Source: Hirschia litorea (lineage in GTDB: Bacteria > Pseudomonadota > Alphaproteobacteria > Caulobacterales > Hyphomonadaceae). From it: a stretch of 64,000 nt of DNA. Shown one piece after another: positions 26,611-35,979 of the stretch; position 1 is the stretch's first letter; each line of letters begins with the position of its first letter. The stretch spans positions 992,001-1,056,000 of the forward strand of contig NZ_JBHTBR010000005.1 in the NCBI RefSeq assembly GCF_042665075.1. Direction: 5' to 3'. The notes beneath the pieces were generated by a model. It had not been told where the DNA came from, made no database searches, and worked only from the letters and a program-made list of their open reading frames with translations. The position numbers were made by a program, and so were the translations under genes.

Positions 26611-28308
26611 ATGGCGGATTTTGACGCGATTGTTATAGGCTCTGGAATGAGCGGTGGGTGGTCTGCAAAAGAATTGGCAGAGCGCGGATTGAAGGTTTTG
26701 GTCTTGGAGCGCGGGAAAGAGATTGATCCTGCGCGCGATTATAAAGATTTGGCGGCTCCGTGGGAGAGACCAAACTTGGATCGCGTTCCTGAAGAGGAAA
26801 TTGAAAAACACTATTACCAACAGATCAAAGGTGTTCCACACCCAAGAAATGCAGCTGGTAATCAATATTGGGTGCGCGATGATGAGCATCCATACGAGAA
26901 GGCGGAGGGGACTGACTTTCACTGGCTGCGTGGATATCACACGGGTGGGCGCTCAGTGACATGGGGACGCCAATCTTATCGATTATCTCCGATGGATTTT
27001 GAGGCGAATGCCAAAGATGGTCACGGTGTAGACTGGCCAGTGCGTTATGAAGATATCGCTCCATGGTATGATCATGTTGAAAAATTTGCTGGTATTTCGG
27101 GCGCAAAAGAGAATTTGCCTCAGCTTCCAGATGGAATATTTCAGCCTCCTTTTGAGCTGACATGTCCTGAAAAACACCTAAAATCGTCGGTGGCAGATAA
27201 ATTCCCAGGCCGGAATGTCATCAATGCACGCGTGGCGCACCTTACAGACCCAACAGAAGAGCAAATGGAGCTTGGGAGAGGGCCGTGTCAGGTCCGCAAT
27301 CAGTGTGCGCAAGGGTGTAGTTTTAAAGCTTATTTCTCGTCGCTGCATGCAACTTTGCCTGCTGCAATGAATACAAATAACTGCACGATAAAAAATGACG
27401 CCATAGTGGAGTCACTTGAGTATGACCCGAAAGAAAAACGTATTTCTGCGGTCAATGTGATTGATCAAAACACGAAACAAAAATCACGGTATACTGCGAA
27501 AGTTATTTTCCTGAATGCCTCAACGATTGGGTCAACAATGATAATGTTGCAATCCCAATCTGAAGCCTTCCCCAATGGGCTTGCAAACTCTTCTGGACAG
27601 CTTGGTTTGAACCTTATGGATCATGTTAGTGGCCCGCCAATTTCGGGTGTCTTACATGATTTTGAGAACAAGACCGTTTATGGGCGTCGTCCGGGTGGTA
27701 TTTACATACCGCGTTACGCAAATGTGACGGAGAATGACAAACCTTATATTCGTGGATTTGGATTCCAAGGTGGATCAAACCCGCTGTCTCACGGATTTAT
27801 GAATGGTGCCGGCATTGGGGAATCATTTAAGGAAGGACATAAGGCGCAAAGTGCATGGCATATTGGTCTCTATTCCTTCGGTGAAGTTCTTCCAAATGCA
27901 TCTAACAAAATGTATCTACACCCAACTAAAAAGGATAAGTGGGGACTTCCGATTGCTGTCTTCGACGCCAAAATGGGCGAAAATGAACGTATCATGATGG
28001 AAGAGGCTCGCAAGGACGGAATTGCGATGCTTGAGGCTGCTGGGTGTACGTCTATTTCTGCACCTGAAGTAGAGCTTACACCAATGGGTAACAGAATTCA
28101 CGAAATGGGAACTGCCCGTATGGGAAGAGACCCTAAAACGTCTGTTCTCAATGGGTGGTGTCAGGCGCATGATATCCCGAATCTGTTTGTCACAGATGGG
28201 TCATTCATGACTTCTGCTGGGTGTCAAAATCCATCGCTGACCTATATGGCGTTTTCGGCAAGGGCTGCAAATTATGCTGCTGATTTAATACAGGCAGGGC
28301 AGCTTTAA
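26611..28308 (+). CDS. GMC-family FAD oxidoreductase, probable glycoside 3-dehydrogenase
   Basis: 565 residues. The FAD site is IGSGMSGGWSAKELAERG, with GGRSVTWGRQSYRLS as the second nucleotide-binding segment. The C-terminal GMC domain has NRIHEMGTARMGRDP and AGCQNPSLT, containing the catalytic His and Asn. Together with the subunit-3 gene just upstream it should form a periplasmic dehydrogenase that oxidises a ring hydroxyl, most likely C3 of a glycoside, and passes electrons to a cytochrome. No dedicated cytochrome c gene lies in this operon; the candidates are in the 10571-19432 cluster. Last gene before a strong terminator. Confidence 0.88.
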   Translation: MADFDAIVIGSGMSGGWSAKELAERGLKVLVLERGKEIDPARDYKDLAAPWERPNLDRVPEEEIEKHYYQQIKGVPHPRNAAGNQYWVRDDEHPYEKAEGTDFHWLRGYHTGGRSVTWGRQSYRLSPMDFEANAKDGHGVDWPVRYEDIAPWYDHVEKFAGISGAKENLPQLPDGIFQPPFELTCPEKHLKSSVADKFPGRNVINARVAHLTDPTEEQMELGRGPCQVRNQCAQGCSFKAYFSSLHATLPAAMNTNNCTIKNDAIVESLEYDPKEKRISAVNVIDQNTKQKSRYTAKVIFLNASTIGSTMIMLQSQSEAFPNGLANSSGQLGLNLMDHVSGPPISGVLHDFENKTVYGRRPGGIYIPRYANVTENDKPYIRGFGFQGGSNPLSHGFMNGAGIGESFKEGHKAQSAWHIGLYSFGEVLPNASNKMYLHPTKKDKWGLPIAVFDAKMGENERIMMEEARKDGIAMLEAAGCTSISAPEVELTPMGNRIHEMGTARMGRDPKTSVLNGWCQAHDIPNLFVTDGSFMTSAGCQNPSLTYMAFSARAANYAADLIQAGQL

Positions 28309-28407
28309 CTCTGGTGACCATCAGTCCCTAAGCAGTGCGCAAGCTTTGCTAAAGCGACGGGGTAACAGCATGAGAGCTGTCCACATGCAGAGCGAAAGCA
28401 TATCTTA

Positions 28408-28442
28408 AAAAAGGCCATCGAGATATTCTCGATGGCCTTTTT
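28408..28442 (+). terminator. Strong rho-independent terminator of the GMC operon
   Basis: A 16-bp perfect stem (AAAAAGGCCATCGAGA and its complement, 28408-28423 and 28427-28442) with a TAT loop, ending in TTTTT. It lies 100 bp after the GMC stop codon. Confidence 0.93.
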
Positions 28443-29055
28443 AGTGTGTGAAATTTACACACCTTAGCTGTAATGATGGGTCGAATGAATGTCATACTTG
28501 AGATGCACGCATAGCGTGTCTCGCTACAATACCTTGTTTTTGTTTCAAAAATTTAAGATTGTCATGAAGATAGCAAAAAAAACATAGGTTTTCGTTTACA
28601 TATGATGTTTGATATCATAGTTTTAATGGGCAATAAGAGCTCAATTTAAGAAGCTCGACTGTAAATCATACGACTTGGGAGGCGTAGAATGAGAATATCT
28701 TATTTAAATTCAATACTATCTCGCTGGTCTAAATATGTGTTGGGGCACAGTTTTGTATGTGTTTCTAAAACTTACAGCCGAGATAAACTGCAAATGCGCA
28801 CATTTTGCATGTCGAAGGCGATGCCTTTTTTTTTAAGCCCCAAACAAACATATGATGTTTTGTTAGAAATTATGAGTTCCCAGAAGGGTTACTCACCAAC
28901 GAAGTATTCCAGTTCGATCAAGGGATAACGATCGATCTGAATAAAGACTGTTTAAACAGTGAAAGCCGGGCCGTTCAGCGGTTCAAAGCAGGAGAGTGTC
29001 GATTTCCAGATAGAGCGATCAGAACGCCGGAATTCGACAATAGGGAGGACGATTT
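28443..29055 (+). promoter_or_regulatory. Long leader/control region of the large TonB receptor gene
   Basis: 613 bp with no recognised gene. It contains the LacI-like site at 28587-28600, the inverted repeat TATGAT/ATCATA (28601-28606 and 28614-28619), and two copies of ACATATGATGTTT (28598-28610 and 28848-28860). A 79-codon open frame (28689-28928) has a good GGGAGG site but an unrecognisable, unconvincing product; it could be a leader ORF. GGGAGGACG precedes the receptor ATG. Confidence 0.5.
28587..28600. promoter_or_regulatory. LacI-family operator-like site upstream of the TonB receptor
   Basis: GGTTTTCGTTTACA shares the TTTACA half-site and central CG with the sites at 20603 and 10486; the left half is less conserved. 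It overlaps the start of the ACATATGATGTTT repeat. Confidence 0.45.
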
Positions 29056-32000
29056 ATGAGTGGATTCAAGAAGGTAGGTTTTACCCAATCGCTATTGGGG
29101 GCCGCGTCGGTTGTCGGGATGTTGTCATTTGCGCAAGTAGCAGTGGCGCAAGAGACAGTCGCAACAACGCAAAGTGATGCTGCGGCGAATGAAGATAGCA
29201 CCAAGACTCTCGACACAATTGTTGTGACAGGGTTTAAAAAATCTCTTGCTGATGCGATCGCATCCAAGCGTGATTCAGGCAATGTGACAGACGGTATTTC
29301 TGCGGAAGATATCGGTAAATCTGCTGACTCCAATATTGCTGAAGCACTGCAGCGTGTGACTGGTGTTTCAATCAATCGTCAAAATGGTGAGGGTACGAGT
29401 GTTACAGTGCGCGGTATAAACGCGAACTTGAACAATGTTACTCTAAATGGTGTGACTGTCACGACTGCAAGTGGTGATGTGCGTGGTGGTGACTCCAGCA
29501 GTGCTGTAGACTTTAGTGCTTTTTCCTCTGATATTTTGTCTCAAATTGAAGTGGTGAAAACACCAAGTGCCGACCATGATGAAGGTAGCTTGGGTGCTTC
29601 AATTATATTGAATTCTTTCAAGCCACTAGATGCCCGTAAAGATCGCCGTATCTTTGAAGTGCAAACGCGCTATAATGACCTGGCGGATGAAAATGAATTA
29701 GGGCTAAATGATATATTTGGCGGTGATTCCCGTTTCAATGTGTCGTTGTCTGAGAAGTTTCTAAATGACACGCTTGGTGTTGGTTTTGTTGCGACGAGTG
29801 AGGAGACTAGCACGCGCCGAGACGCAATGAATATTCAGCGTTGGGAAGCGGCAAATGCATCCAATGGTGCAGGTATTACTAATTTGGGTGTGGTTACAAA
29901 CCCGACGGTGAACGGACTTCTTCCTGGCGGATTTACAGATGTAAACACAGGCGAACTAATTTCCAACCCACGCGATGAAACAGGCGCTGTAATTCCAGAG
30001 CAAAGACTGCGTGGATTGTCCCCATTTGAGGTGACCTATGAGCAGACGCAAAACGAATTAAAGCGTGATAATTTGTCGGCTACAATTCAATGGCGTCCGA
30101 CAGATAACACGGACCTGCAGTTTGATGGTACATATACAGAGGTTGATCGTCGTCAGCGCCGATCTGCGTTCTCAGTGCGTCCTGTGCCGCAATTCTTCCC
30201 ATTCCATCAGGGGAATGACATCTTCATTGACCCAGCAACTGGAACTATCACCAGTTTCAGAAAAGAAGTGCTGAATGCTAATGCGAGCGCCAACCCTACA
30301 AATGACCCAGCACTCGCAGGAAATGGTATTCCTGGCGTGCCTGGAAGTCATGCAAACATCGCTTATGTGCGCCCGTCACAAGGGTTGCAGGGGATAAAAG
30401 AGAAAACCATCATCCTTGGTATGGATTTGGAGCACGTAGCGGGTGAATTTACATTCAACTTAAGTGGTGGAACGTCACGAAGTACTGCTAAAGATGATGA
30501 ATTTATCGATTCAACAGCTCAGATTGAAAACCAATCTCTTGGTGGTCCGCTCAATCACGATAATGGTTTCGGTGGATTTGATAACCGTCCTGGATTGGTT
30601 CAAGGGTATGATTGTGAAAATGATGGCATTTGTTCGATCTTCTTCAGCGACACTGTTCCAAACAGAACAGCAGGTGGCACAAATGGAGCAAATCCAAACT
30701 TAGCTATCGTTGATGATCATTTTGAGTTTGATATCGGAAGCATTGCATCCCGTGACCGTAAGGTTGATGACAAATCCTCAAGTCTATTTTTTGATGTCGA
30801 TTGGGATCACCAATTTGGCCCAATTACAAAGATTGAAGTGGGTGCAAAATACTCAAAACGTCAAAAGATTCAACGCCAAACAAACTCATTCATTTCGCGT
30901 TTCGGATTTCCTGGCCTTGAGCGTCGAAACATAGTTGATTTTGCTGTGGCTGAGCAGGGCCTTTCAAATGGTTTTGGTGAAGGTATTGGTTTGCCAAGAG
31001 ACAGCATTACTGACGGTATTGTTGCTTGGGACCCTGTGGCCATGCGTGAATTGGCCCAATCAGTAAATCCAAATGTTGGAACGACGACACCTGCAATTCG
31101 GGACTTCCGTGACTTAGAGAACACTGTTTATGGTGCATATCTAAAAGCGAATTTTGAATTCATGGATGGTCGCATCCGCGGTGATATCGGTGGCCGGTAT
31201 GCTTCCACAGACGTTTCTGTGGGTGGTGGAGCTGTTGCAACGCCGAGTTTCGAGCAATTTAATGCGCGTCCTGAAAATTTAGCGTTTTTCGGTTATAATG
31301 GGGTAGGTGACCCTACAAATACAGCGACGCTTGCGGAGGCAACCGCTCAAATCAACGCCATATTTGGAGATGATTTGGTTGCCCGTATTGACCCAGCCTT
31401 CTTGCAGCCAATTGGGTCGCCTGTAGCTGATACTTACAGCTATGATAACTTCTTGCCGTCTTTGAACGTAAATTACCAAATTCAAGATGACATGATTTTG
31501 CGTTTCGCCGCGTCGCAAACAATGGCGCGTCCAAATATTGACTTCACGCGTCCAAACTTCACTTTGACAGAGAATACATTTTCTAATTCGTTTGCTGTAG
31601 GTGGAAACCCAAGACTGAACCCATTCTTGTCCAACAATTTGGACCTTTCATATGAGTGGTATTTTGATGAGGGGTCGCTCTTCTCATTTGCACTATTTGA
31701 TAAACAGCTAAAAGATTCTGTACGTCAGGTGTCGCAGTCATTCTACCTAAGAGACTTCCGTGACATTCTCTTCGATGAAAATGGTCTAGCTATTCAAGAT
31801 CCATCTCAATTTGGATCCGCAATTGGAGAGCCAGGGTTTGTACCGTCTCAGGCAAGCTTGTTGTTGCCGTTAACGCCGGGTGCTCAGCCCTTGGATATCT
31901 GTTTGCCTAATCGCGTTCTGGATCTAACGTTGATCGATGGTGTGCGTGAGTGTGAAGTTGTTCAGGTGAATCAGCCAATTAATGCTGCAAGCGCATATGT

Positions 32001-32547
32001 GCGTGGTATGGAAATTGGTGTTCAACACAACTTTGACAATTTGCCTGGTATTTGGAGTGGATTTGGTTTTACTGCCAACTACACTTACTCAGATTCAGAA
32101 GTTGAAGCGCAAACAATTGTGGATGTGCTTGGAGATGAAACTAAATTCCGTGCGGCTCCTCTGCCAAATACTTCATTGCACACATTCAACACGACAGTGT
32201 TTTATGAAAAAGACGGAACATTGCTCCGTTTGGCATATAACAACCGTTCTGATTTCTTGATTTCTTCTGCAACCTTGCAAGGTGGAACGCGGGTCTACGG
32301 TGAAGGCTTCGATACACTGGATGCTTCTGGTGGCTTCGATATTACCGACAACCTTCGTTTGAGTTTCCAAGCGGTAAACCTCCTAGATACAGTGACACGT
32401 AACTATGCTGTACTTGAGGTGGATGCAGATGTTCCAAACGCCTTGCCGGGAGAAGCTCTTGGTTTGGGAGATGCACCGACGGGGCGTACTCAACACCTTC
32501 ACAACACAGGCCGTATTTTCCGTGTAGGTCTGCGTTATGAATTCTAA
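29056..32547 (+). CDS. TonB-dependent receptor, probable oligosaccharide importer
   Basis: 1163-residue outer-membrane protein. Signal peptide (AQVAVA, cleavage before QE), TonB-box-like TLDTIVVTGFKKSL, plug domain (about 60-190, KSADSNIAEALQRVTGVSINRQNGEGTSV-like) and a long beta-barrel ending in FRVGLRYEF with the terminal Phe. The size and the TGFKKSLADAIASKR opening match the Xanthomonas/Caulobacter receptor class, which often imports glycans. Flanked by sulfatases, GH16 and the LacI-like site, it is the likely importer of sulfated-galactan oligosaccharides (inference). Confidence 0.92.
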   Translation: MSGFKKVGFTQSLLGAASVVGMLSFAQVAVAQETVATTQSDAAANEDSTKTLDTIVVTGFKKSLADAIASKRDSGNVTDGISAEDIGKSADSNIAEALQRVTGVSINRQNGEGTSVTVRGINANLNNVTLNGVTVTTASGDVRGGDSSSAVDFSAFSSDILSQIEVVKTPSADHDEGSLGASIILNSFKPLDARKDRRIFEVQTRYNDLADENELGLNDIFGGDSRFNVSLSEKFLNDTLGVGFVATSEETSTRRDAMNIQRWEAANASNGAGITNLGVVTNPTVNGLLPGGFTDVNTGELISNPRDETGAVIPEQRLRGLSPFEVTYEQTQNELKRDNLSATIQWRPTDNTDLQFDGTYTEVDRRQRRSAFSVRPVPQFFPFHQGNDIFIDPATGTITSFRKEVLNANASANPTNDPALAGNGIPGVPGSHANIAYVRPSQGLQGIKEKTIILGMDLEHVAGEFTFNLSGGTSRSTAKDDEFIDSTAQIENQSLGGPLNHDNGFGGFDNRPGLVQGYDCENDGICSIFFSDTVPNRTAGGTNGANPNLAIVDDHFEFDIGSIASRDRKVDDKSSSLFFDVDWDHQFGPITKIEVGAKYSKRQKIQRQTNSFISRFGFPGLERRNIVDFAVAEQGLSNGFGEGIGLPRDSITDGIVAWDPVAMRELAQSVNPNVGTTTPAIRDFRDLENTVYGAYLKANFEFMDGRIRGDIGGRYASTDVSVGGGAVATPSFEQFNARPENLAFFGYNGVGDPTNTATLAEATAQINAIFGDDLVARIDPAFLQPIGSPVADTYSYDNFLPSLNVNYQIQDDMILRFAASQTMARPNIDFTRPNFTLTENTFSNSFAVGGNPRLNPFLSNNLDLSYEWYFDEGSLFSFALFDKQLKDSVRQVSQSFYLRDFRDILFDENGLAIQDPSQFGSAIGEPGFVPSQASLLLPLTPGAQPLDICLPNRVLDLTLIDGVRECEVVQVNQPINAASAYVRGMEIGVQHNFDNLPGIWSGFGFTANYTYSDSEVEAQTIVDVLGDETKFRAAPLPNTSLHTFNTTVFYEKDGTLLRLAYNNRSDFLISSATLQGGTRVYGEGFDTLDASGGFDITDNLRLSFQAVNLLDTVTRNYAVLEVDADVPNALPGEALGLGDAPTGRTQHLHNTGRIFRVGLRYEF

Positions 32548-32568
32548 GCTTTAGAGCTGGAAAAATGA

Positions 32569-32610
32569 GTTGAGCAGAACGGGGTCTCGTTCTGCTCAAC
32601 TTTGTATTTT
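32569..32610 (+). terminator. Rho-independent terminator after the TonB receptor
   Basis: GTTGAGCAGAACG (32569-32581) and CGTTCTGCTCAAC (32588-32600) form a perfect 13-bp stem with a 6-nt loop, followed by TTTGTATTTT. It separates the receptor from the sulfatase pair. Confidence 0.9.
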
Positions 32611-32642
32611 GGTCTGCTAATTCATTGATTTAGGTGTAAAAT

Positions 32643-34127
32643 ATGAAGCTCAACATGCTGTCTTGTTTAACATTGTCGTTTCTGCTGGCGGCATGTGTGA
32701 ATGCGCCCGAACAAGAGCAGGCGCAAAAAATATCCGCAAAGGAGATTGCTGGCAAGCAAGCATCCAATGCGGTGATTGAGAGGGTTGAGCAATCAACTCC
32801 CAATGTCATAGTTATTCTTACGGATGACCAAGGTTATTCGGATGTGAGTTTCAATGGCAGCGAAGATATTCTCACGCCTCATATCGACCGAATAGCACAT
32901 GAGGGCGCACGTTTTGATCAGGGGTATGTGTCATTTCCTGTTTGTGGGCCTAGCCGTGCAGGGCTTTTGACTGGTCGATACCAATCTCGTTTTGGCTATG
33001 ATCTCAACGCGAGCGAAAATCCAGATGATCCCAATGCTGGTTTGCCTCTTTCAGAAAAAATGATTGCCGAAGTGCTCAAACCAGCAGGGTATACGAGTAA
33101 AATTATTGGCAAGTGGCATATGGGAAACCATCCATCATTTCACCCGCTTGAACGTGGGTTTGATGAGTTTTTCGGTTTTTTAAACGGTGGTCATAATTAC
33201 TATGCTGATCAATATCGTGATTTGGATATGAGCAGTGTGAAAACCTCCGCACAATTATATCAGACCTTATTATTGCGTGATCATGAGAAGGTGAAGACAA
33301 GCGGGTATCTTACGGACCTTCTGTCTGAAGATGCTGTTGATTTTATTCAACGTAAGAAAGATACGCCATTTTTCTTATATTTAGCTTACAACGCACCTCA
33401 TTATCCCATTCAGGCGCCTGAGCGCTACAAGGATAGCTTCCCGCATATCAAAGATAAAAAACGCCAAGTCTACGCTGGAATGGTGAAAGCTGTAGATGAC
33501 GGTGTGGGGCGCGTACTTGATACGCTGGATGAGCTGGATTTGGCGGACAACACGATTGTATTCTTCTTATCTGATAATGGTGGGCCTTTGGTGCGCGCTA
33601 AAAATGGGTCTGTGAATTTGCCGTTGCGTGGCGGTAAAGGGGATTTGTTTGAAGGCGGCGTCCGTGTCCCGTATGCGATCCGTTGGCCAGGCATAATACC
33701 GGCTGGTATTGACTATCCACACCCTGTTAGTTCGCTTGATATTTTGTCGACGATTGTGGGTGTCAACGAGATGGATGTGAGTGAAAACAAGCCTTTAGAC
33801 GGCGTGAACTTAATTCCTTATCTACAAGATGAGGCTTTCTCTCAAATGCCACATGATAAGCTGTTTTGGCGGTATGTGTATGATCATGGAAATGACAATT
33901 GGAAGACGGCTATTCTGGACGGGAAAGACAAACGCGTAACCGTAAAAGAAGAAGAAATGTTGTTTGATCTTGCCTCAGATAAGGGCGAACAATCTAATCT
34001 TCTAGAAAAAAATCCACGTGAGGCCAAAGCGTTAGAAGAAGAGTTTAAGGCTTGGAATGACGAAATGGGGGAGCTTAGCATTTCGTTGTGGAATGAGTGG
34101 CCCAAAAAAGAAAGTGGAGAAAAATAG
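32643..34127 (+). CDS. S1-family sulfatase, lipoprotein
   Basis: 494 residues. Lipobox LAAC (Cys18). Formylglycine site CGPSR (Cys101 in FPVCGPSRAGLLTGRYQ). Metal ligands in ILTDDQGYSDVSF and LSDNGGP. It resembles the sulfatase at 6964-8394 in layout (GKWHMGNHPSFHPLERGFDEFFGFLNGGHNYY) and is probably an exo- or endo-acting galactan sulfatase of the periplasm. The next sulfatase starts 2 nt after its stop, so they are co-translated. The exact sulfate position removed is not determinable. Confidence 0.93.
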   Translation: MKLNMLSCLTLSFLLAACVNAPEQEQAQKISAKEIAGKQASNAVIERVEQSTPNVIVILTDDQGYSDVSFNGSEDILTPHIDRIAHEGARFDQGYVSFPVCGPSRAGLLTGRYQSRFGYDLNASENPDDPNAGLPLSEKMIAEVLKPAGYTSKIIGKWHMGNHPSFHPLERGFDEFFGFLNGGHNYYADQYRDLDMSSVKTSAQLYQTLLLRDHEKVKTSGYLTDLLSEDAVDFIQRKKDTPFFLYLAYNAPHYPIQAPERYKDSFPHIKDKKRQVYAGMVKAVDDGVGRVLDTLDELDLADNTIVFFLSDNGGPLVRAKNGSVNLPLRGGKGDLFEGGVRVPYAIRWPGIIPAGIDYPHPVSSLDILSTIVGVNEMDVSENKPLDGVNLIPYLQDEAFSQMPHDKLFWRYVYDHGNDNWKTAILDGKDKRVTVKEEEMLFDLASDKGEQSNLLEKNPREAKALEEEFKAWNDEMGELSISLWNEWPKKESGEK

Positions 34128-34129
34128 TC

Positions 34130-35743
34130 ATGCTAAAAATAAATGACATTACCAATGCCAGTAGTGCAGGAGCTTTCGTCGTGAAAAAAGGTTTTGGGGC
34201 TATTCTCGCGGTAACCTGTCTATTGGGGGCTGCTTGCTCTAGTCAGAGTGTAGAAGAGGGTGGATTGCAGCCTGTGGCGCTGAAAGAAGCTGCAACTTCA
34301 GCATCAACGCAAAATGTGGCTGATAAGCCAAATGTGCTTGTGCTGATGTTTGATGACATGCGCTTTGATACATTCTCTTATCGGGGCGGGCCTGTTCCAA
34401 CACCAAACATTGATGCGTTGGCGGCACAATCCACTCGCTTTGATATGGCTATGACGACAACAGGTTTGTGTTCGCCTTCACGTGCGGCGTTTTTTACGGG
34501 ACGTTGGGGGCACAGGACTGGTCTAGACGACAATGTGGCGCTTTGGCATTCACGGCAAACCGGCCTTAAAGATGAAGAAGGCGGTATCATAAAGCGCGCA
34601 TCTGATGCGGGATATTATGTTGGGTATGTCGGTAAATGGCATCTTGGCCCCAATGGGATGGCTAAGCGCGGTGCTGAATTTGTGGACACATACAAGAAAG
34701 AACTTGAAGAACATGAGCGCCAAGGGGCCCCCTATGGGCGTATGGCTCAAACTAAGAGATATCTTGCAGGTGAACGAGACGAGAATGGCGAAAAAAATCA
34801 ATATTACCTGACACTTAAAGGTGATTATGATGACACTCAAGCCGCGCAAAAAGTGCGTGCTGGTCAAGAAATGATCAAGTCAGCTGCTAAAGAAGATCGT
34901 CCATTCTTCGGTGTGATTAGTTTCAGTCAGCCGCACCCACCTTACCGCGTACCAGAGCCTTATGCGAGCATGTTTCCTGTCGATGAAATTGATGAACCGG
35001 CAAACTACATGGCGAAAAGGGTGAATAAGCCTTTGAGCCAAGAGATTCCTTGGTGGCCTTGGCATGAAGTGTCTCACATGACGGACAATGACTGGAGAGA
35101 GTCACGGGCGCATTATTATGGTGCGATTGCGATGCTTGACCGCGCTGTAGGTGAAATAATCCAAACGGCGAAAGATGAAGGCATGTGGGATGACTTACAC
35201 ATTGTTTTCATTGGTGATCAGGGCAGTATGATTGGTGAGCATGGTCTTTATGACAAATCTGCCTATGCGTATGATGAATTGATGCGTATCCCGCTGCTTG
35301 TGCGTGATCCTGACGTTGAGCCACGTGTTGTTAATCGTATTGTTTCGTTGATGGATGTCCCTGTTACTATGGCAGAATGGATGGACCTTAAGCCAGATGG
35401 TGCTGTGGATGGCGATAGCCTTACACCCTTGATGTTAAAGGGAGATTCGGCGATTACTGATGCGGAAGATGATGCTCTATATGCCTATGAATGGTATAAT
35501 GGCGCATGGTTTGGGCTGCGTGCCATCCGTACACAGGATTATAAATATGTGTGGAATCCGGGTGATGAGCGCGATGAGCTATATGATTTGAAAAATGATC
35601 CAGGTGAGATCGTCAATCAGATTGATAACCCTGATTACAAAGCTAAATTATTGTCATTGCGCAAGCGATTAGAGTTGCGTCTGGTGGAAGTTGAAGACTC
35701 TTCTGTGACGCGTCTTCAAAGACTGATTGAGCTTAATTCTTAG
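34130..35743 (+). CDS. S1-family sulfatase (divergent), lipoprotein
   Basis: 537 residues from ATG 34130 (GGAG 10 nt upstream). Formylglycine site CSPSR (Cys114 in TTGLCSPSRAAFFTGRWG). Metal-site motifs are LMFDDMRFD and FIGDQGSMIGEHG, the latter pointing to a different S1 subfamily from the other two copies. The segment GKWHLGPNG is conserved. GTG 34181 has AGGAG 8 nt upstream and would give a compact signal (MKKGFGAILAVTCLLGAAC), so it may be the true start. It follows the previous sulfatase directly. Different subfamilies suggest more than one sulfate position on the substrate. Confidence 0.92.
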   Translation: MLKINDITNASSAGAFVVKKGFGAILAVTCLLGAACSSQSVEEGGLQPVALKEAATSASTQNVADKPNVLVLMFDDMRFDTFSYRGGPVPTPNIDALAAQSTRFDMAMTTTGLCSPSRAAFFTGRWGHRTGLDDNVALWHSRQTGLKDEEGGIIKRASDAGYYVGYVGKWHLGPNGMAKRGAEFVDTYKKELEEHERQGAPYGRMAQTKRYLAGERDENGEKNQYYLTLKGDYDDTQAAQKVRAGQEMIKSAAKEDRPFFGVISFSQPHPPYRVPEPYASMFPVDEIDEPANYMAKRVNKPLSQEIPWWPWHEVSHMTDNDWRESRAHYYGAIAMLDRAVGEIIQTAKDEGMWDDLHIVFIGDQGSMIGEHGLYDKSAYAYDELMRIPLLVRDPDVEPRVVNRIVSLMDVPVTMAEWMDLKPDGAVDGDSLTPLMLKGDSAITDAEDDALYAYEWYNGAWFGLRAIRTQDYKYVWNPGDERDELYDLKNDPGEIVNQIDNPDYKAKLLSLRKRLELRLVEVEDSSVTRLQRLIELNS

Positions 35744-35979
35744 GCCAATTTAGAACGGTATTTAGCGACCTGATAGGATGAATTGGGTCGCTAAATTCTA
35801 CTTTCCAACACACATTCAAGAGGTCTGCTGGCTGTCTGGTATCTACCTGAATTGCCCATGCTTCTGACTTGGTATTGCAGTGCTTATGTTCTGCAAACGG
35901 GGAAGGTACAGCCTGAGTGTTTCCCGCTTTAGACGTGCATATATCCAGCAAGAATATCATCATTTCAGGGCTAATTATC

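Noticed and set aside
28689..28928. 79-codon open frame in the TonB receptor leader, with a good GGGAGG site
   Set aside because: The product has no recognisable features, unusual composition and no link to neighbours. It is kept only as a note in the control region.
34097..34180. Frameshift or fusion between the two tandem sulfatase genes
   Set aside because: The second gene has its own start with a ribosome-binding site and both proteins are complete; the overlap of frames is normal operon spacing.
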